The notes below the pieces were generated by a model. That model searched no databases. It was not told the origin of the DNA and saw nothing but the letters and a program-made list of their open reading frames with translations. 9,472 nt of DNA from QNFN01 sp964195335 (GTDB taxonomy: Bacteria; Pseudomonadota; Gammaproteobacteria; QNFN01), in the NCBI GenBank assembly GCA_964195335.1, contig CAXMPC010000062.1, positions 1 through 9,472 of the forward strand. Direction: 5' to 3'. Positions 5,408 through 9,472 of this stretch are shown one piece after another. Position numbers and translations under genes: made by a program. How positions within the stretch are numbered: the stretch's first letter is position 1; every line of letters begins with the position of its first letter.

Positions 5408-5421
5408 CCCTGATGGGTCTG

Positions 5422-6336
5422 ATGCGAGGGCTGGCCTCATTCGTAATGCGCGGGCGTGGCCAGGCGACCCTGGTGGTTGCCACGACCGCGGTGCTCTCGG
5501 CCCTGGTGCCACCCGTGAGCTGGCTCAGCTCCGGGGCACTGGCGCTGGTCACCCTGCGCAAGGGGAGCCGCGAGGGACTGCTGACACTTCTCCTGGCAGG
5601 AGTCGGGGCGGGGGTGCTGTCGTTTCTTTCGCTTGGCAGTCCGCTGCCGGCACTGAGCTTCGCGCTGGTGCTCTGGCTGCCGGTGGTGGCCCTCGCCGTG
5701 GTCCTGCGGGCGACGCCCAGCCTCGGCGCTGCGATGGCCGCGGCGGGCGTGATCGGCCTGGTGGCGGTGGCCCTGGTGCACCTGCTACTGGGCGATCCGG
5801 GTCCCTGGTGGGTGGCCACACTGGGACCGATGATCGAACCCGCGCTGCAGGGCGTGGACGCGCAGCAGGCCACGGCGGTGCGCGAATCGATCGACGCGGC
5901 CAGCGGTTATCTGACCGGGTTGATGGTGGCCGCAGGCCTGTTCAACCTGGTGCTCGGTCTGATGATCGGGCGTCTGTGGCAGGCCGGGCTCTACAATCCG
6001 GGTGGCTTCAGGCGCGAGTTTCACGCGCTGCGGCTGCCCCGGATGGCGGCGGTCGTGGCCATTGCACTGTTCGCCGCAGTGCTGGCCCTGGGCGGTGCGC
6101 CCGGGGTGGTGGTGGACATGGCGGCGGTGACCGTGGTGCCGTGCACGCTGGCCGGGCTGGCCCTGGTGCATGGGCTGGTTGGTGGCCGCAGGGGTGGCAT
6201 AGCCTGGCTGGTAGGACTCTACCTGCTGCTGGTGCTGATGCTGCCGGAGACGAGTATCGCGCTGGCGGCCGTGGGGCTGGCCAACGCGTGGTTCGGACTG
6301 GTGGAACGCTTTGGCGTCAAGCCGGGAACGAGTTGA
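5422..6336 (+). CDS. DUF2232-like polytopic inner-membrane protein
   Basis: A 304-residue, very hydrophobic protein with about eight predicted membrane segments (for example VLSALVPPVSWL, LLTLLLAGVGAGVLSFL, ALSFALVLWLPVVALAVVL, VIGLVAVALVHLLL, GLFNLVLGLMIGRLW, IALFAAVLALGG, LVGLYLLLVLML). The conserved-looking block FNLVLGLMIGRLWQAGLYNP is followed by a charged loop. A membrane protein of this type sits between rpsR and rplI in Pseudomonas and relatives; its function is not established. Start: ATG at 5422 (MRGLASFVMRGRGQATL) is preferred because family members, as I recall, begin with a similar MRALAxFIMRGR phrase; ATG at 5413 is an alternative, and neither has a clear Shine-Dalgarno. It is probably cotranscribed with rpsR and rplI. 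Confidence 0.82.
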   Translation: MRGLASFVMRGRGQATLVVATTAVLSALVPPVSWLSSGALALVTLRKGSREGLLTLLLAGVGAGVLSFLSLGSPLPALSFALVLWLPVVALAVVLRATPSLGAAMAAAGVIGLVAVALVHLLLGDPGPWWVATLGPMIEPALQGVDAQQATAVRESIDAASGYLTGLMVAAGLFNLVLGLMIGRLWQAGLYNPGGFRREFHALRLPRMAAVVAIALFAAVLALGGAPGVVVDMAAVTVVPCTLAGLALVHGLVGGRRGGIAWLVGLYLLLVLMLPETSIALAAVGLANAWFGLVERFGVKPGTS

Positions 6337-6373
6337 ATCGATAACCGACAGACAACGATCGGGGTAGACGACG

Positions 6374-6823
6374 ATGGAAGTGATCCTACTGGAGAAGGTG
6401 CAGAACCTGGGCGAACTTGGCGACAAGGTCAATGTTAAACCGGGCTACGGCCGTAACTACCTGGTGCCGAGCGGCAAGGCGACCCCGGCTACGTCGGAGA
6501 ATATTGCGCAATTCGAGCAGCGCCGCGCTGAGCTCGAGAAGGCGCAGCAGGAGCGCATGGGTACCGCCGAAGGGCGTGCCGGGAAGCTCCGGGACGTCAG
6601 CGTGACCATCCAGGCCAAGGCCGGCAACGAGGGCAAGCTCTACGGCTCGGTCGGTACGCGCGAGATCGCCGAGGCGGTTGTTGCGACCGGCGTCGAGCTG
6701 GAGAAGCACGAAGTGCTGCTCCCCGACGGTGCGCTGCGCGAGACCGGCGAGCACGAGGTGGCGCTGCACCTGCATAGCGACCTCGAAGTGACGATCAAGG
6801 TCGTGGTCGAAGCCGAGGAGTGA
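6374..6823 (+). CDS. rplI: 50S ribosomal protein L9
   Basis: A 149-residue L9 of normal length, a two-domain protein that binds 23S rRNA near the L1 stalk. The N-terminal rRNA-binding signature is complete: G13, G16, V21, G24-Y25, N28-Y29-L30 and G34 (LGDKVNVKPGYGRNYLVPSG). A long connecting helix follows (about 42-75, FEQRRAELEKAQQERM), then the C-terminal domain (VTIQAKAGNEGKLYGSVG, VELEKHEVLLPDGALRETGEH). GGGG lies 9 bases before the ATG. It is 37 bases behind the membrane-protein gene. The stop codon is inside a perfect hairpin, which may mark the 3' end of the ribosomal part of the operon. Confidence 0.97.
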   Translation: MEVILLEKVQNLGELGDKVNVKPGYGRNYLVPSGKATPATSENIAQFEQRRAELEKAQQERMGTAEGRAGKLRDVSVTIQAKAGNEGKLYGSVGTREIAEAVVATGVELEKHEVLLPDGALRETGEHEVALHLHSDLEVTIKVVVEAEE

Positions 6824-6830
6824 TCCTCGG
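6813..6830 (+). terminator. Hairpin over the rplI stop codon, possible weak terminator
   Basis: CCGAGGA-GTGA-TCCTCGG is a 7-bp perfect stem with a GNRA-type loop that contains the TGA stop. It is followed by CGGTCTCTTC, pyrimidine-rich but not a T-run. It could act as a processing or stability element or a partial terminator. Confidence 0.4.
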
Positions 6831-6839
6831 CGGTCTCTT

Positions 6840-6865
6840 CCGCGACCGCGGAATGCGGTTCGCGG
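6840..6865 (+). other. Second GC-rich hairpin in the rplI-dnaB gap
   Basis: CCGCG-a-CCGC (6840-6849) pairs with GCGG-tt-CGCGG (6855-6865) around a GGAAT loop: nine base pairs with a small internal loop. There is no T-tract. A third short hairpin CGACCC-TCCGC-GGGTCG follows at 6921-6937. The 129-base gap thus carries three stem-loops and no gene. Confidence 0.4.
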
Positions 6866-6917
6866 GAGTGACCGCGTCGCTAACCGACTGACCTCTCTCG
6901 GGGCACCCGATCGCCTC

Positions 6918-6950
6918 TTGCGACCCTCCGCGGGTCGTGGCATTAATGCC
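6918..6950 (+). promoter_or_regulatory. Candidate dnaB promoter and 12-bp palindrome
   Basis: GGCATTAATGCC (6939-6950) is a perfect palindrome ending 2 bases before the dnaB ATG. TTGCGA (6918-6923) with an 18-base spacer to ATTAAT (6942-6947) makes a plausible promoter. If used, its start site would fall about on the ATG, giving a leaderless message; no Shine-Dalgarno is visible. Both readings are speculative. Confidence 0.3.
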
Positions 6951-6952
6951 CG

Positions 6953-8350
6953 ATGGCAGAGCCCGTCACCCACCTCGATCACTACGATGCGTCGGTCGAC
7001 GCGCTCAAGGTTCCGCCCCATTCCATAGAGGCCGAGCAGTCGGTCCTCGGTGGCCTGCTGCTCGACAACTCGAGCTGGGACCGGGTGGCCGGGCGGATTG
7101 GTGAAGAGGACTTCTACCGTCGTGATCACCGGCTGATCTTCCGCGCCATCCTGGCGCTGGTCGAGCGCGCTGAACCGTGCGACGCGGTGACCCTTTCCGA
7201 GCGGCTCAGCACCACCGGCGAACTCGACGACGCCGGCGGCCTCGCCTACCTGGGCACGCTGGCCAAGAACACCCCGAGTGCGGCCAACATCGAGGCCTAC
7301 GCGACCATCGTGCGCGAGCGCTCGGTTCTTCGCCAGCTGGCCCACGTTGGCACCGAGATCGCCAACAGTGCCTACGTCCCGGAAGGCCGGGACAGCGCCA
7401 AGCTGCTCGACCAGGCCGAACAGCAGGTATTCGATATTGCCGACCGGGGCGGTCGCGGCGGAAGTGACTTCGCCAACATCAAGGACCTGCTGCCGAAGGC
7501 GATCGACCGCATCGAGACCCTCTACCAGCAGGATAATCCGATCACCGGTATGTCGACCGGGTTCAACGATTTCGACGAGCGCACATCCGGCCTGCAGCGC
7601 TCAGACTTGATCATCATCGCCGGCCGCCCGTCGATGGGCAAGACTACGTTTGCCATGAATGTCGCACAGGACGCGGCAATCAAGTCCGGCATGCCGATCG
7701 CGGTGTTCAGCCTGGAGATGCCGGCCGAGCAGTTGGTGCTGCGCATGATGTCGTCGCTCGGTCACATCGACCAGCACAAGGTGCGCACCGGCAAGCTCGA
7801 GGACTCCGACTGGCCACGCCTGACCTCGGCGATCGGCATCCTCAACGAAGCGACGCTGTTTATCGACGACAGTCCCGGCCTGTCACCGATGGAGATCCGT
7901 GCCCGCGCGCGGCGGCTGCAGCGCGAGCACGGCAAGCTCGGCATGATCGTCATCGATTACCTGCAGCTGATGCAGACCTCCGGCAAGTCCGAGAACCGCA
8001 CCAACGAAATCTCCGAGATCTCGCGCTCGCTGAAGTCGCTGGCCAAGGAACTCGATGTGCCGGTGGTGGCGTTGTCGCAGCTCAACCGCAACCTCGAGCA
8101 GCGCACCGACAAGCGCCCGGTACTCTCCGACCTGCGCGAATCGGGCTCGATCGAGCAGGACGCCGACCTCGTCGTCTTCATCTACCGCGACGAGGTCTAT
8201 CGCGAGGACAGCCCGGACAAGGGGCTGGCCGAGATCATCATCGCCAAGCAGCGCAACGGCCCGATCGGCAAGGTCAAGCTGACCTTCCTCGGCCAGTACA
8301 CCCGCTTCGAGAACTTCGCGGCCGAGTCCTACTACGACGACCGAGGCTAA
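6953..8350 (+). CDS. dnaB: Replicative DNA helicase DnaB
   Basis: A 465-residue DnaB, the ring-shaped 5'-3' helicase at the replication fork. The N-terminal primase-interaction domain (about 20-130) opens with VPPHSIEAEQSVLGGLLLDN. The RecA-like motor (about 195-460) has Walker A GRPSMGKTT (224-232, K230), the catalytic-Glu motif FSLEMP (E255), Walker B MIVIDYLQLM (D335), SQLNRNLEQR and RESGSIEQDADLV, and ends VKLTFLGQYTRFEN. The length is normal. The common intein insertion sites (P-loop and DYLQLM region) are uninterrupted. ATG at 6953 is chosen because it leaves a typical short tail before the VPPHS block; no Shine-Dalgarno is evident. It follows rplI by 129 bases and precedes alr, a conserved order. 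Confidence 0.97.
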   Translation: MAEPVTHLDHYDASVDALKVPPHSIEAEQSVLGGLLLDNSSWDRVAGRIGEEDFYRRDHRLIFRAILALVERAEPCDAVTLSERLSTTGELDDAGGLAYLGTLAKNTPSAANIEAYATIVRERSVLRQLAHVGTEIANSAYVPEGRDSAKLLDQAEQQVFDIADRGGRGGSDFANIKDLLPKAIDRIETLYQQDNPITGMSTGFNDFDERTSGLQRSDLIIIAGRPSMGKTTFAMNVAQDAAIKSGMPIAVFSLEMPAEQLVLRMMSSLGHIDQHKVRTGKLEDSDWPRLTSAIGILNEATLFIDDSPGLSPMEIRARARRLQREHGKLGMIVIDYLQLMQTSGKSENRTNEISEISRSLKSLAKELDVPVVALSQLNRNLEQRTDKRPVLSDLRESGSIEQDADLVVFIYRDEVYREDSPDKGLAEIIIAKQRNGPIGKVKLTFLGQYTRFENFAAESYYDDRG

Positions 8351-8537
8351 GAGCCCGTGAACGCGTCACCGCGCTTGCTGCGATGCCCTCCGGACGCCCC
8401 TGGCCGCGTTGCGGGGCCCCCAAAAATCACTTACGTAGCGGGATGACTACGCGCGTACTTTTGTGCTCTTCCGCGCCTTGCCAGGAACGCCCGGTGAGCC
8501 TCTCGCGACAGCGGGCGATCCATTCACGGACTCTGGT
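8351..8537. other. dnaB-alr intergenic region, no gene recognised
   Basis: These 187 bases hold GCCCC/GGGGC (8396-8400 with 8413-8417) and CGTAG/CTACG (8434-8438 with 8447-8451) inverted repeats and an A5 run at 8422-8426 that follows a G/C block, so it does not form a plus-strand terminator. The texture resembles dispersed intergenic repeats of gammaproteobacteria, but I cannot match a named family. No clear alr promoter is visible. Confidence 0.35.
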
Positions 8538-9472
8538 GTGAGCCGCACCGCGACCTTCTCGGTCGATGCTGCCGCGTTGCGCCACAATCTCGCCATAGCG
8601 CGCAAGAACGCCCCGAACAGCCGCGTGATCGCGGTGATCAAGGCCAACGGCTACGGTCACGGCATGCTGCGTGTCGCCGCGGCGCTGGCGGCCGACACCG
8701 ACCACTTCGCCGTAGCCCGTCTCGAGGAGGCGCTCACCCTGCGCGAGGGCGGGGTAACGAAACCGATCCTGTTGCTCGCCGGGGCCCTGGATGCGGCCGA
8801 TGTCGATGCCGCCGCAGACCACGATCTCGACCTCGTCGTCCACAGCGCGTGGCAGGTGGAACTGCTCGAGCGTGCCCGCCCAAAACGACCGGTCGTCGCC
8901 TGGCTCAAGGTTGACAGCGGCATGCACCGGGTCGGTGTCGCTCCGGGCGAGGCGCAGAAATCGTGGCAGCGGCTCGCCGAGACTGACGCCGTGGCCGGGA
9001 TGCCGCGACTGATGACCCATCTCGCCTGCGCCGACGACCCGGGCAACGCCCATACCACGGCACAGCTGGCGACCTTCGCCGGCGTGGCGTCCTCGCTCGA
9101 TGCCGAGACCTCGGTGGCCAACTCCGCCGGCGTGCTCGCCTGGCCGCAGAGCCACGGCGACTGGATCCGGCCCGGGATCATGCTCTACGGCGGCTCGCCT
9201 CTGGTCGGCAAGGTCGGACCCGAACTCGACCTGCGCCCGGCGATGACCCTCGAGACCCGGCTGGTGGCGGTTTACACACGACGCAAGGGTGACACCATCG
9301 GCTACGGCGCCACCGGAGTCTGTCCCGAAGACATGACCGTTGGTGTCGCCGCCATCGGCTACGGTGACGGTTATCCACGTCACGCCCGTCAGGGCACGCC
9401 GGTGCTGGTCAACGGCCTTCGTGCGTCGCTGATTGGCAGGGTATCGATGGACCTGCTGACACTGGATCTGCG
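8538..9472 (+). CDS. alr: Alanine racemase, 3' end cut by the window
   Basis: About 311 residues visible of a usual 355-370. The PLP enzyme interconverts L- and D-alanine for peptidoglycan. The PLP-lysine motif is VIKANGYGHG (K35). WLKVDSGMHRVGV follows, then MTHLACAD and NSAGVLAWPQ, and RPGIMLYGGSP marks the end of the TIM-barrel domain. In the C-terminal domain, IGYGATG (Y256) supplies the second catalytic base, followed by AAIGYGDGYPR and GRVSMD (M304-D305). The start is taken as the GTG at 8538, giving SRTATFSVDAAALRHNL, the family N-terminus; an in-frame GTG at 8463 would add 25 atypical residues. The ribosome-binding site is weak (GGA 7 bases upstream). The motif has Asn-Gly where many racemases have Asp-Ala (KADAYGHG), a normal variant. 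Paralogues (alr versus dadX) cannot be separated by sequence, but the place behind dnaB favours the biosynthetic alr. Confidence 0.95.
   Translation, partial: MSRTATFSVDAAALRHNLAIARKNAPNSRVIAVIKANGYGHGMLRVAAALAADTDHFAVARLEEALTLREGGVTKPILLLAGALDAADVDAAADHDLDLVVHSAWQVELLERARPKRPVVAWLKVDSGMHRVGVAPGEAQKSWQRLAETDAVAGMPRLMTHLACADDPGNAHTTAQLATFAGVASSLDAETSVANSAGVLAWPQSHGDWIRPGIMLYGGSPLVGKVGPELDLRPAMTLETRLVAVYTRRKGDTIGYGATGVCPEDMTVGVAAIGYGDGYPRHARQGTPVLVNGLRASLIGRVSMDLLTLDL

Noticed and set aside
6386..7345. Minus-strand open frame (319 codons) opposite rplI and dnaB
   Set aside because: Antisense to two certain genes and crosses their intergenic hairpins; no domain is recognisable.
7622..7990. Intein in DnaB
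   Set aside because: The P-loop and the DYLQLM region, both common insertion points, are contiguous and the protein has normal length.
8396..8426. Rho-independent terminator after dnaB
   Set aside because: The GCCCC/GGGGC hairpin is followed by A5, not T, on the plus strand, and on the minus strand the T-run precedes the hairpin.
8427..9383. Minus-strand open frame (318 codons) opposite alr
   Set aside because: The plus strand carries complete alanine racemase motifs; this is its shadow.

Overview
The window reads as a stretch of chromosome from a GC-rich gammaproteobacterium. The supporting evidence is the gene order rpsF-rpsR-membrane protein-rplI-dnaB-alr, the outer-membrane TonB-dependent receptor with its cobalamin riboswitch, and REP-like palindromes. 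The rpsR-(membrane protein)-rplI-dnaB order resembles Pseudomonas/Chromatiales-type genomes more than E. coli, which has priB in this cluster. I cannot name the genus from sequence alone.

Left part (1-2448, minus strand): a vitamin B12 acquisition unit. A sigma70-like promoter (2420-2448) starts a transcript that begins almost exactly at a cobalamin riboswitch (2225-2412). It is followed by a leader that can fold to sequester the Shine-Dalgarno (SD) sequence, then a BtuB-like receptor gene (109-2109). Its stop codon overlaps the GTG start of a second gene that runs off the left edge. The 37 visible residues look like the N-terminus of a TonB-type energy transducer. Together they suggest a B12-repressed receptor plus dedicated transducer.

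Middle part (2527-4402): a bacteriohemerythrin (minus) and an FHA-domain protein with a degenerate second FHA-like half (plus) diverge from a shared intergenic region with overlapping -10 elements on the two strands. Past the FHA gene lies a non-coding stretch with three REP-like hairpins and a terminator that serves the convergent rpsT (ribosomal protein S20, minus).

Right part (4424-9472, plus strand): rpsF (S6, with an unusually long acidic/alanine-rich tail), rpsR (S18), a polytopic DUF2232-like membrane protein, rplI (L9), dnaB (replicative helicase, no intein) and alr (alanine racemase, cut by the right edge). rpsF is preceded by a good promoter and a structured leader. Small hairpins sit in several intercistronic gaps, and a 12-bp palindrome directly precedes the dnaB start.

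This is mostly conserved core chromosome. I see no CRISPR array, prophage, insertion sequence, tRNA or rRNA, and no convincing new multi-gene system. The points most worth checking are the btuB leader architecture with its coupled tonB-like gene, the S6 extension, the FHA/hemerythrin divergent pair and the REP-like cluster.
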